The notes beneath the pieces are model-generated. The model did not search any database, was not told the origin of the DNA, and saw nothing but the letters and a program-made list of their open reading frames with translations. Below, piece after piece: positions 33,268 through 40,270 of a DNA stretch of 54,662 bases (position 1 is the stretch's first letter; every line of letters begins with the position of its first letter). The translations under genes were made by a program, and so were the position numbers. Source of the stretch: Bacteroidota bacterium (GTDB taxonomy: Bacteria > Bacteroidota > Bacteroidia > Chitinophagales > Saprospiraceae); the NCBI GenBank assembly GCA_963169455.1, contig CAUJDW010000035.1, positions 1 through 54,662 on the forward strand. Reading direction: 5' to 3'.

Positions 33268-34347
33268 ATGAAATACTACTTTCCGGCCCTCCTCCTGCTC
33301 CTGGCGCTGTCCGGCTGCGCCCCGGGAGCCCAGCCCGGGCAGCAAATGCCATACATCAGCCTGGAAGGGCAAACGATGGGCACTTACTACCGCGTCACCT
33401 ACGGCGACAGCGAAAAGCGCGATTTCCAATCCGGCATCGATTCCCTGCTCGCTGCGCTCAACATGGAGGTGTCCACCTATATAAAAGAAGCCACCATTTC
33501 CCGCTTCAACCAGTCGGACAGCGGCCTGAGCCTGCACTTCGACCCCTATACCGGGCAGCCCGGCAGCTACCGGAACCGCCACTTCCTGGCCAATTTCCTG
33601 AAAGCCAGGGAAGTATTCGATAAAACGGACGGCTATTTCGACCCCAGCGTCATGCCGCTGGTCAACTACTGGGGTTTCGGTTACACGCCCAAAAAGCCGG
33701 TGGAGGATGTGGACAGCGCCCGGGTGGATTCCATGCTGCTCTTCGTCGGTTTTGACAAGGCCCGGATGGAAGTTTCCGGCAAGGACACCCTCTTCACCAA
33801 AGCCCTGCCAGGCGTGCAGCTCGACTTCAGCGCCCTGGCCAAGGGCTACGGGGTGGACCTGGTTGCGGAATATCTGGCCGCCCGCGGAATCGAAAATTAC
33901 CTGGTAGATATCGGCGGCGAAGCCATTGCCCACGGCAAAAGCCCCCGCGGCGACGCCTGGAAAATCGGCATCAACACGCCAAGGGAAGATGCGGCCCTGG
34001 AAGATATCCAGACTGCCGTCGCCCTGGAAAACCGGGCCGTGGCCACATCCGGCAACTACAGGAATTTCTACGAAGTAGATGGCAAAAAATACAGCCACAC
34101 CATCAACCCGAAAACCGGCTTCCCCGAGCGCAACACCCTGCTCAGCGCCTCCGTTTTCGCCAGCGACTGCATGACGGCCGACGCCTACGCCACCGCCTTC
34201 ATGGCGATGGGCCTGGAAAAAGCCTTCGAACTGGCCAGCCGGTTGCCGGAAGTCGAAGCATACTTCATCTTCAGCACGGAAAGCGGCGCCATGGCCACCC
34301 GCTATACCCCGGAACTCGAAAAACTCTTTGGCCAAAGCGGGAATTAA
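33268..34347 (+). CDS. apbE: FAD:protein FMN transferase (ApbE family)
   Basis: A 359-residue periplasmic lipoprotein that covalently attaches FMN from FAD to a Thr/Ser of target flavoproteins. The signal MKYYFPALLLLLALSGC has a lipobox at Cys17. Family stretches appear in order: GQTMGTYYRVTYGD, DPSVMPLVNYWGF, LDFSALAKGYGVDLVAEYLAARGIENYLVDIGGEAIAHG, SGNYRNFYEVDGKKYSHTINPKTGFPERN and ASDCMTADAYATAFMAMG, the last holding the Mg-binding acidic residue and Thr. It is the first gene of a plus-strand run of six. No Nqr or Rnf gene is in the window, so its flavoprotein target is not visible here. Confidence 0.95.
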   Translation: MKYYFPALLLLLALSGCAPGAQPGQQMPYISLEGQTMGTYYRVTYGDSEKRDFQSGIDSLLAALNMEVSTYIKEATISRFNQSDSGLSLHFDPYTGQPGSYRNRHFLANFLKAREVFDKTDGYFDPSVMPLVNYWGFGYTPKKPVEDVDSARVDSMLLFVGFDKARMEVSGKDTLFTKALPGVQLDFSALAKGYGVDLVAEYLAARGIENYLVDIGGEAIAHGKSPRGDAWKIGINTPREDAALEDIQTAVALENRAVATSGNYRNFYEVDGKKYSHTINPKTGFPERNTLLSASVFASDCMTADAYATAFMAMGLEKAFELASRLPEVEAYFIFSTESGAMATRYTPELEKLFGQSGN

Positions 34348-34378
34348 CCCGAAAAGCCGGAATTTAAAATAATACCGA

Positions 34379-35200
34379 ATGGAATTCAAACTCGAACGAG
34401 ACCTCATTTTCCTGGACCTGGAGTCCACAGGCCTGAATGTGGTGCGCGACCGCATCCTTCAGATCGCCATGGTCAAATTTTTCAAGAACGGGAAGGAGCC
34501 CGAAGAACTGTCCATGCTCATCAACCCCGGCATACCCATTTCTGAGGAGGCCATGCAGGTTCACGGCATCACGCCCAAAGACGTGGCCAACAAACCTACT
34601 TTCCAGCAGGTGGCCCAGAAAATATACGACTTCATCGGCACGGCCGACCTGGCCGGTTACAACTCCAACCGCTTCGACATCCCCATGCTGATGGAAGAAT
34701 TCGCCCGGGTAGGCCTGGAATTGAACATGGAACGGCGGCGAACCATTGACGTGCAGCGCATATTCTATAAAATGGAGCCCCGCACCCTCAAAGCGGCCCT
34801 GCAGTTTTACTGCGAAAAGGAAATGGAGGACGCCCACGACGCCCTGGCCGACGTGCGGGCCACCATCGATGTATTCAAAGGCCAGTTGCAGCGGTACCGC
34901 GGCGTGGACTATATCGACGAAGACGGCAACGCAACCACGGCGCCCATCATCAATGACATGCAGGCCCTGCACGAATTCACCAACGACACCCGCTTTGCCG
35001 ACGCCACCCAGAAAATGCGGTACGACCTCGACGGGACGGTCGTTTTCAACTTCGGAAAGTACGCAGGCCAGCCCGTCGGAGAAACCCTTTCGCGCGACAA
35101 GCAGTACTACAACTGGATACTGAACAAGGAATTTTCTTCACAGGTCAAACAACTGGTCAAAAAGCTGGTGAAAGAGTATGAACAGAACAACGCCCGCTAA
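34379..35200 (+). CDS. DEDDh 3'-5' exonuclease with DUF3820-like tail
   Basis: A 273-residue cytoplasmic exonuclease related to the DNA polymerase III epsilon subunit. The acidic motifs are LDLESTG (Asp13, Glu15) near the start, YNSNRFDIPMLMEEF in the middle and HDALADVRATIDVF with the catalytic His and last Asp. HGITPKDV is also present. The domain is complete through residue 165. The C-terminal 60 residues (VVFNFGKYAGQPVGETLSRDKQYYNWILNKEFSSQVKQLV) match the small DUF3820-type module found on other exonucleases. It begins 31 bases after apbE and its end overlaps the MbnP gene by 23 bases, so it is in the same operon although its function looks unrelated. Confidence 0.92.
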   Translation: MEFKLERDLIFLDLESTGLNVVRDRILQIAMVKFFKNGKEPEELSMLINPGIPISEEAMQVHGITPKDVANKPTFQQVAQKIYDFIGTADLAGYNSNRFDIPMLMEEFARVGLELNMERRRTIDVQRIFYKMEPRTLKAALQFYCEKEMEDAHDALADVRATIDVFKGQLQRYRGVDYIDEDGNATTAPIINDMQALHEFTNDTRFADATQKMRYDLDGTVVFNFGKYAGQPVGETLSRDKQYYNWILNKEFSSQVKQLVKKLVKEYEQNNAR

Positions 35201-36059
35201 GTGGGCGGCCCTCTTCGCGCTGGCCCTGACGGCCCTGCTCGGCGCCTGCTACGAACCCCGCGAGGGCTGCCTCGACGTGGAAGCCGTGAATTACGATTTC
35301 CAGGCCGACAAGAACAACAGCGAGGAATGCGTTTATCCCGAGCTTCGGCTCTCCATCCGGCACGTGTACAGCAAGGGCGATACGGCCTACCGCCTGGGGC
35401 TGAGCGATTCGGTGTATTACGACGGCCAGGGCCGGCCCTTCCGCATCAATGCCGTCCGCTTCTTCCTTTCCAACTTCCACCTCGTCTTCGCCGACGGCCG
35501 GGAAGCGGGGGTCGAAGAAAGCATCGAGATCGGAATACCCCAGCCCGACGGAAGCCTGCTGTACCGCGAAGTGGAGGACAATTTTTCCCTGGCCAACCCG
35601 CGGGTCAGCCAGGGCTACACCATTGGCGAACTGCGCGAAACCGGCGAGCTGCAGGAAGTCCGCTTCGCCCTCGGCGTCGAAGGGCTGGCCAACCTGGCGC
35701 CCCCGGCTTCCTTTCCCGGCAACCACCCCCTGGGGCTGGCCGACAGCAGCCTGTATTTCAACCAGGATTCCGGTTTTGTGTTTCAATACATAGAACTGTT
35801 CCGCGACACCCTGGCAAGCGACACCATTCCCGTCGTGCTGCGCGTCGGAACCACGCCTTTCCTGCAGGAAGTGCGTTTGCCCGCTTCTTTCACCAAAACC
35901 CGCGGCTACCACCTGAGGATCACCATGGAGGTGGACTACAGCCGGTGGTTCGGCGACATAGACGCCCGCCAGGACAGCCCGGCGGCCCTGATCAGCAAAA
36001 TTGTCGCCGGCCAGGCACAAGCATTCTCGGTTGTTGACATAAAACCGGAAGCAGATTAA
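35178..36059 (+). CDS. MbnP-family lipoprotein 1
   Basis: A 293-residue periplasmic lipoprotein: MNRTTPAKWAALFALALTALLGAC, lipobox Cys24. Right after it comes a cysteine-bounded motif, GCLDVEAVNYDFQADKNNSEECVYP, of the kind found in Bacteroidota surface proteins. The MbnP-like beta domain follows (LRLSIRHVYSKGDTAYRLGLSDSVYYDGQGRPFRINAVRFFLSNFHLVF, then IGELRETGELQEVRFALGVEG). In the methanotroph homologue MbnP binds copper and has a Trp converted to kynurenine by its partner MbnH. Here the mature protein has exactly one Trp, in YSRWFGDID near the C-terminus. The aromatic segment that in other members holds a Trp reads SSLYFNQDSGFVFQY. It overlaps the exonuclease gene and precedes a second copy. 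Confidence 0.82.
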   Translation: MNRTTPAKWAALFALALTALLGACYEPREGCLDVEAVNYDFQADKNNSEECVYPELRLSIRHVYSKGDTAYRLGLSDSVYYDGQGRPFRINAVRFFLSNFHLVFADGREAGVEESIEIGIPQPDGSLLYREVEDNFSLANPRVSQGYTIGELRETGELQEVRFALGVEGLANLAPPASFPGNHPLGLADSSLYFNQDSGFVFQYIELFRDTLASDTIPVVLRVGTTPFLQEVRLPASFTKTRGYHLRITMEVDYSRWFGDIDARQDSPAALISKIVAGQAQAFSVVDIKPEAD

Positions 36060-36062
36060 GTT

Positions 36063-36084
36063 GGGTGCGCACCTGCGCGCACCC
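36063..36084 (+). other. Hairpin between the two MbnP genes
   Basis: GGGTGCGC (36063-36070) and GCGCACCC (36077-36084) form an 8-bp stem with a 6-base loop, four bases after the first stop and about 20 before the second start codon (36106). It may limit or tune translation of the second gene. Confidence 0.4.
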
Positions 36085-36105
36085 GCGTCAAAAAACACAC
36101 AAGAC

Positions 36106-36876
36106 ATGAAACAACTCCTCTTTGCAAGCGCCCTGCTGTCCACCCTGCTCTTCGCCGCCTGCGGCGACAAGGAAAACCCCGACGGGGACATGGCGGAAAT
36201 GGCGCTCAACTTCACCGCCAGTTATGGCGGCAGCCCCCTCGTCATGTTTGAGCGCACCTACGGCTATGAAGCCGATATGGATTTCAAGATGCAGCTCTTC
36301 CAGTTCTACATCTCTGACGTGCGCCTGCTACGGCAAAACAACGGGGTGACGGAAGAAGTGCCGGCCCTCGATGTCGATCTCATCAACTTCGCCGGCGTTT
36401 ACACCGACGCCGACGCCGCCAAAGGCATCAGCACCGAAACGGCCACTATCCCTGCGGGCGCCTACACCGGGCTGCGCTTCGGCTTCGGGGTTTCCCCCCA
36501 GCTGAACGCCACCATCCCGCCGGATTACCCGCTCGGGCACCCGCTGGCCGAGAACTACTGGGAAGACGCCAAAAGTTATATCTTCTTCAAAGTGGAGGGC
36601 AACGCCGACCTGGAGCCCGACGGCGATTTTTCCGACAAACTGACGTTCCACGTCGGTGGAGACAACAACTACCGCGAGCTGACATTCCAGCAAAACTTCA
36701 GCGTGGAGAAAAACGGGCGGCTGGAAATACCCCTGGCCATCGACCTGCGGAAGATACTCATCGCTGCCGACGGCGAATACGTGGACTTCAGGCAGGTTAA
36801 GCAAAGCCACTCCAACACCTCACCTGCAGCCGTTTTTATGGCGGAGAATGTGCCGCAGGCGGTGGAGCTGAGGTAA
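36106..36876 (+). CDS. MbnP-family lipoprotein 2
   Basis: A 256-residue periplasmic lipoprotein, MKQLLFASALLSTLLFAACGDKEN, lipobox Cys19. The start at 36106 follows a gap with a hairpin; an upstream TTG would add 15 unlikely residues. The domain reads ALNFTASYGGSPLVMFERTYGYEADMDFKMQLFQFYISDVRLLRQNNG, then IPAGAYTGLRFGFGVSPQLNATIPPDYPLGHPLAENYWEDAKSYIFFKVEGN, the canonical MbnP arrangement with the Trp of NYWEDAKSYIFFK. It is the only Trp in the mature protein. Compared with MbnP 1 it lacks the N-terminal Cys motif and retains the conserved Trp position. The downstream di-heme enzymes are its likely partners. Confidence 0.85.
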   Translation: MKQLLFASALLSTLLFAACGDKENPDGDMAEMALNFTASYGGSPLVMFERTYGYEADMDFKMQLFQFYISDVRLLRQNNGVTEEVPALDVDLINFAGVYTDADAAKGISTETATIPAGAYTGLRFGFGVSPQLNATIPPDYPLGHPLAENYWEDAKSYIFFKVEGNADLEPDGDFSDKLTFHVGGDNNYRELTFQQNFSVEKNGRLEIPLAIDLRKILIAADGEYVDFRQVKQSHSNTSPAAVFMAENVPQAVELR

Positions 36877-36920
36877 GCGCCTTGCGGGGCTGGCCCGCTT
36901 AAAAATATAAAACCAGGGAA

Positions 36921-37997
36921 ATGGCGTGGAAAGCATTATCGCCTGCTTTGCTCATCATGGCTGCAGTTGCGGCCTGCACTCCGGAAGGGGCCGAGCCTGA
37001 ACAACCCGAAAACAGCTACCAACTGGCGGAGCCTGCCCATTTCCAGCGGCTGGTGTTGCCCGAAGGCAATCCCCTGACGGAGGCGGGCATCGAGTTGGGC
37101 CGAAGGTTGTTTTACGACCCCATCCTTTCAGCCGACAGCAGTTTGTCCTGTTCCGGCTGCCACCTGCAGAAGCTGGCCTTCACCGACGGGCGCGCCATCG
37201 CGGTGGGGCTGGGCCAGAGGCAGGGCCGGCGCAACAGCCTTTCGCTGGCCAATACCGCATACTATTTCAAAGGGCTTTTCTGGGATGGCCGCGTGATGAG
37301 CCTGGAAGAGCAAGCCCTGCTGCCCGTGGAAGACCCCAACGAGCTGGGCCACGACTGGGCTGCCGTGGAGCGGGCGCTGCGCCGCCACCCCTCCTACCCC
37401 ACCCTGTTTGGCGAAGCCTTCGGCATCACAGATACTGCGGAACTAACCCGTGAACTGGCCGCGCGGGCTCTTGCCCAGTTCGAGCGCAGCCTCATCAGCG
37501 CCGGCGCCAGGTATGACCAGGTGCTGCGGGCTGAAGCGCAGTTCACCCCTTCTGAAAAGAGAGGGCGGGACATCTTCTTCGACGCCTCGGAGGAACTTCC
37601 AATGGGAGAGTGCAGCCATTGCCACACGCCGCCGCTGTTTACCGACCTGAGTTACCTGAACAACGGGCTGGATCAGGCAGCGGAGCCGGAGGGCTTTCCG
37701 GACCCCGGGCGGGGCGCCGCCACCGGCCAGCGTTATGACAACGGCCGGTTCCGGGCGCCGAGCCTGCGCAATGTGGCCCTCACTGCGCCCTACATGCACG
37801 ACGGGCGCTTCAAAACCCTGGAAGAAGTCATCGAACACTACAACCAGGGCGGGCATTACGCAGAAAACGTGGACCCGAAAATCCGCCAACTGCATCTTTC
37901 CCGACAAGATAAAGCCGATTTGATCGCTTTTTTACAAACCCTGACCGACAGTTCGTTTGTTAATAATCCGAAACATGCCAATCCCTTCCTTCAATAA
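36921..37997 (+). CDS. Di-heme cytochrome c peroxidase, MauG/MbnH type, copy 1
   Basis: A 358-residue periplasmic lipoprotein with a lipobox at Cys19 (LLIMAAVAAC). Two c-type heme sites are present: CSGCH at residues 77-81 and CSHCH at 231-235. Family landmarks: ELGRRLFYDPILSADSSLSCSGCH, NSLSLANTAYYFKGLFWDGRVMSLEEQALLPVEDPNELG, and APSLRNVALTAPYMHDGRFKTLEEVIEHYNQGGHY, with Met292 a candidate axial ligand. It has the domain order of bacterial di-heme peroxidases and of MbnH, which oxidises a Trp of MbnP. The gene lies 44 bases after MbnP 2. Its assignment to the MbnH branch rests on this neighbourhood. Confidence 0.88.
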   Translation: MAWKALSPALLIMAAVAACTPEGAEPEQPENSYQLAEPAHFQRLVLPEGNPLTEAGIELGRRLFYDPILSADSSLSCSGCHLQKLAFTDGRAIAVGLGQRQGRRNSLSLANTAYYFKGLFWDGRVMSLEEQALLPVEDPNELGHDWAAVERALRRHPSYPTLFGEAFGITDTAELTRELAARALAQFERSLISAGARYDQVLRAEAQFTPSEKRGRDIFFDASEELPMGECSHCHTPPLFTDLSYLNNGLDQAAEPEGFPDPGRGAATGQRYDNGRFRAPSLRNVALTAPYMHDGRFKTLEEVIEHYNQGGHYAENVDPKIRQLHLSRQDKADLIAFLQTLTDSSFVNNPKHANPFLQ

Positions 37998-39128
37998 ATG
38001 CAGGAAATGATGAAAATAAAAATACTGTCCCTCCTGGCCCTTGCGGGTGCGCTGGCCCTTGCCGCTTGTAACGATGATGGCCCTACGGGTTGCGACTGCA
38101 CGGAAGATGAGCTCATCGAGGCGCCATACAATCCCCAGCCTTACGAGCTGGTTTATCCGGAGCGTTTTCCCCGGCCCATCCTACCGGAGGACAACCCCCT
38201 GACCGATGAAGGCATCGCTCTGGGGCGCAACCTGTTCTACGACCCGATCCTTTCCAGCGACAGCACCCTGTCGTGCGGAACCTGCCACAACCCCCGGCTC
38301 AGCTTTACCGACGGGCAGGCCACGAGCCTGGGCGTGCTGGGGCTGAGGGGCCGGCGCTCGTCCATGTCCCTGGCCAACCTGGCCTTCAACGCCAACGGCT
38401 TTTTCTGGGACGGCCGCTCGGCTACCCTCGAAGAACAGGCGCTGCTGCCCATCGAAGACCACCTCGAAATGAACGAGACCTGGGAAAACGTGGAAGAAAA
38501 GCTGCGCCGCCACCCGCAGTATCCGGCCCTGTTCCGGAAAGCCTTCGGCATCGAGCGCAAGAGCGAGATCACCCGGGAACTGGCGGCAAAGGCCATTGCG
38601 CAGTTCGAGCGCACCCTGGTCAGCTACAATTCCCGTTTCGACAAGGTAGTATGGGAACAGCAAGGCTGGCCTACCGACTCCGAGCAACGCGGGCGCGACC
38701 TGTTTTTCGTGGAGTTTGCCGGCAACACCCAGGACCACCCCGGCTGCTCGCACTGCCATGGCAGCGCCCTCTTTACGGAAAACCGCTATTTCAACAACGG
38801 CATTTCCGACGTGGACGGCCTCGAAGGCTTTCCGGATAAAGGCCTGGGCGAGGTTACCGGCAATATTTACGACAACGGCAAGTTCCGGGCGCCCAGCCTG
38901 CGCAATATCGAACTGACGGCTCCCTACATGCACGACGGGCGCTTCAACACCCTGGAAGAAGTGCTGGGCCACTACGCCAGCGGAGGCCATGGGGTAATTA
39001 ACGAAGACGCCAACATCCAGCCTTTTACCCTGACCGAACAGGACAAACAGGACCTCATCGCCTTTCTGAAGATGCTGACCGACACCACTTTTGTCAATAA
39101 ACCCGAGTTTCAGAACCCATTCGAATAG
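37998..39128 (+). CDS. Di-heme cytochrome c peroxidase, MauG/MbnH type, copy 2
   Basis: A 376-residue paralogue of the preceding gene, also a lipoprotein (LALAGALALAAC, Cys24 from the first ATG). Hemes bind at CGTCH (residue 93) and CSHCH (residue 250). Family stretches are LGRNLFYDPILSSDSTLSCGTCH, RSSMSLANLAFNANGFFWDGRSATLEEQALLPIEDHLEMNETWENV, and APSLRNIELTAPYMHDGRFNTLEEVLGHY. The first possible ATG directly follows the stop of copy 1; ATG codons at 38007 and 38010 are alternatives. The loop after the first heme differs from copy 1. A strong terminator at 39196-39219 ends the operon. Confidence 0.88.
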   Translation: MQEMMKIKILSLLALAGALALAACNDDGPTGCDCTEDELIEAPYNPQPYELVYPERFPRPILPEDNPLTDEGIALGRNLFYDPILSSDSTLSCGTCHNPRLSFTDGQATSLGVLGLRGRRSSMSLANLAFNANGFFWDGRSATLEEQALLPIEDHLEMNETWENVEEKLRRHPQYPALFRKAFGIERKSEITRELAAKAIAQFERTLVSYNSRFDKVVWEQQGWPTDSEQRGRDLFFVEFAGNTQDHPGCSHCHGSALFTENRYFNNGISDVDGLEGFPDKGLGEVTGNIYDNGKFRAPSLRNIELTAPYMHDGRFNTLEEVLGHYASGGHGVINEDANIQPFTLTEQDKQDLIAFLKMLTDTTFVNKPEFQNPFE

Positions 39129-39195
39129 GCAAGGCCGCTTTTCTGGTAGATGCAAAAGCTTCCCGGCCGTACTACCGGGGAGCTTTTGTCATAAA

Positions 39196-39219
39196 AAAAA
39201 GCCCCCGAAAGGGCTTTTT
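39196..39219 (+). terminator. Rho-independent terminator of the apbE-mauG operon
   Basis: AAAAAGCCC (from 39195) and GGGCTTTTT pair around CCGAAA; the T-run continues into the stem end. It is flanked by A-runs on both sides and so may work in both directions. It lies 67 bases after the second mauG-type stop. The stem upstream at about 39159-39188 (AGCTTCCCGG / CCGGGGAGCT) may add to it. Confidence 0.85.
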
Positions 39220-39477
39220 CAAAAAAAAAATCTTCACTTTTTTCTCCGTGAAGCAATGTGTTTTCTCACAATATGCCGTCCTCCTTTTTTAATAAAATTC
39301 TGATTTTCAGACATTTGAATGTCAAAAAAGAAAATGATCCTGTCTGTTTTTTTTCACAAAACATCTTTTTTGTCTTTGTTTTCCCTGTATTATCTTAAGA
39401 TGTTTGTAATGTCAAACGAAGATAAAGCCGGTTAAAGAACTGGCTGACAAAATTGGGATAATTATATGGGATTTAAG

Positions 39478-39532
39478 TTTGTCAAATAGCAAGTCAGATT
39501 ATTGGGAAAAATCTGACTTGCTATACGACAAA
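39478..39532. repeat. Perfect 14-bp inverted repeat with outer arms
   Basis: TAGCAAGTCAGATT (39487-39500) and AATCTGACTTGCTA (39510-39523) pair perfectly around a 9-base loop. TTTGTC and GACAAA extend the stem after three unpaired bases on each side. There is no T-run, so it is not a normal terminator. Confidence 0.7.
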
Positions 39533-39612
39533 TTCCGAAGCCCGCCCAAACTGACAAACTGAATACAGCCCCTCCTTCGAGGGTTAGCTATAAAGACTTA
39601 CTCTTCTATTTT

Positions 39613-39634
39613 CTAGCATTAAGGCTAGTTTTTT
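39613..39634 (+). terminator. Weak terminator-like hairpin
   Basis: CTAGC (39613) and GCTAG (39624) with loop ATTAAG, followed by six T residues. It precedes the first repeated module by five bases. Confidence 0.4.
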
Positions 39635-39638
39635 CGTA

Positions 39639-39703
39639 CATGTTCATGGGATTATAGTTATAAGTCGTATTACCGAAGACAGGTGATGCGACTTATTTTT
39701 TTT
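39639..39703 (+). ncRNA. Repeated structured module A
   Basis: CATGTTCATGGGATTATA (39639-39656) is followed by a 13-bp stem, AAGTCGTATTACC / GGTGATGCGACTT (two G-U pairs), with a 7-base loop and a run of eight T residues. Module B shares both parts, so the pair is homologous. It may be a small transcript end or a leader with an intrinsic terminator. Confidence 0.45.
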
Positions 39704-39876
39704 GTGCATGCTCATGAAGCGGATAAATATATATCATTTCTTCCCATATACCATTCTGACGCCCGCTTTTTAAAAAGTCACCATCCCCTTGGCTTTTTTG
39801 TTACAGAACCGTTAAATTGCAGCAGGATGCAACTAATTGGCACGGGTTCGGTGTTAATGAGTTGAGAGAAGATAAT

Positions 39877-39943
39877 CATGTTCATGGGATTATAATTTGT
39901 TAGTAGTAGAGTCGTATCACAGCCTTGTGGTACGGCTTTTTTT
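39877..39943 (+). ncRNA. Repeated structured module B
   Basis: The same 18 bases, CATGTTCATGGGATTATA (39877-39894), are followed by the stem AGTCGTATCAC (39910-39920) / GTGGTACGGCT (39927-39937) with two G-U pairs, loop AGCCTT, and seven T residues. The loop and second arm differ from module A but pairing is preserved. Confidence 0.45.
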
Positions 39944-40207
39944 ATGCCGTGAAAATTTGATGGGCCCTATTCATTGTAAGTTTATTGTAAAATTTGTTAT
40001 TTTGTGGGAATATAGTTGAGCCCTTAACAAATTCTACTCCACCTGTATGTCCTCATGATGGCCTTTTGCCTTGTGAGGGCCCCTTCAACACAGCCCCCCC
40101 GCTTACCTTCCCTGCAAGGGAGGTTTAATCTTTTTATTATTTCCAGGCAACACAGAAAATTCTTTCAAGGCTTCTCAGGCTACTTATCCGAAAAATAGCG
40201 TCAAAAA

Positions 40208-40233
40208 GCCGGCTCGCAGCTGCGCGCCGGGCT
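40208..40233. repeat. GC-rich palindrome upstream of the SprB-repeat gene
   Basis: GCCGGC T CGCAGCTGCG C GCCGGGC is almost fully self-complementary about a central AGCT. It lies about 40 bases before the start codon at 40271. Confidence 0.5.
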
Positions 40234-40270
40234 CAGGATTGTTTTTTTATCTAACAAATTATAGATCCAA

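Larger units (their letters stand above)
39232..40270. other. 1.0-kb AT-rich intergenic region
   Basis: No credible protein gene was seen. The DNA is much more AT-rich than its surroundings, which suggests regulatory or acquired DNA. It contains a long perfect hairpin (39478-39532), a weak terminator (39613-39634), two homologous hairpin modules (39639-39703 and 39877-39943) and a palindrome near the right end (40208-40233). Confidence 0.7.

Noticed and set aside
39683-39865. 60-residue open frame in the gene-free region
   Set aside because: It overlaps the terminator-like module A and has no protein family features.
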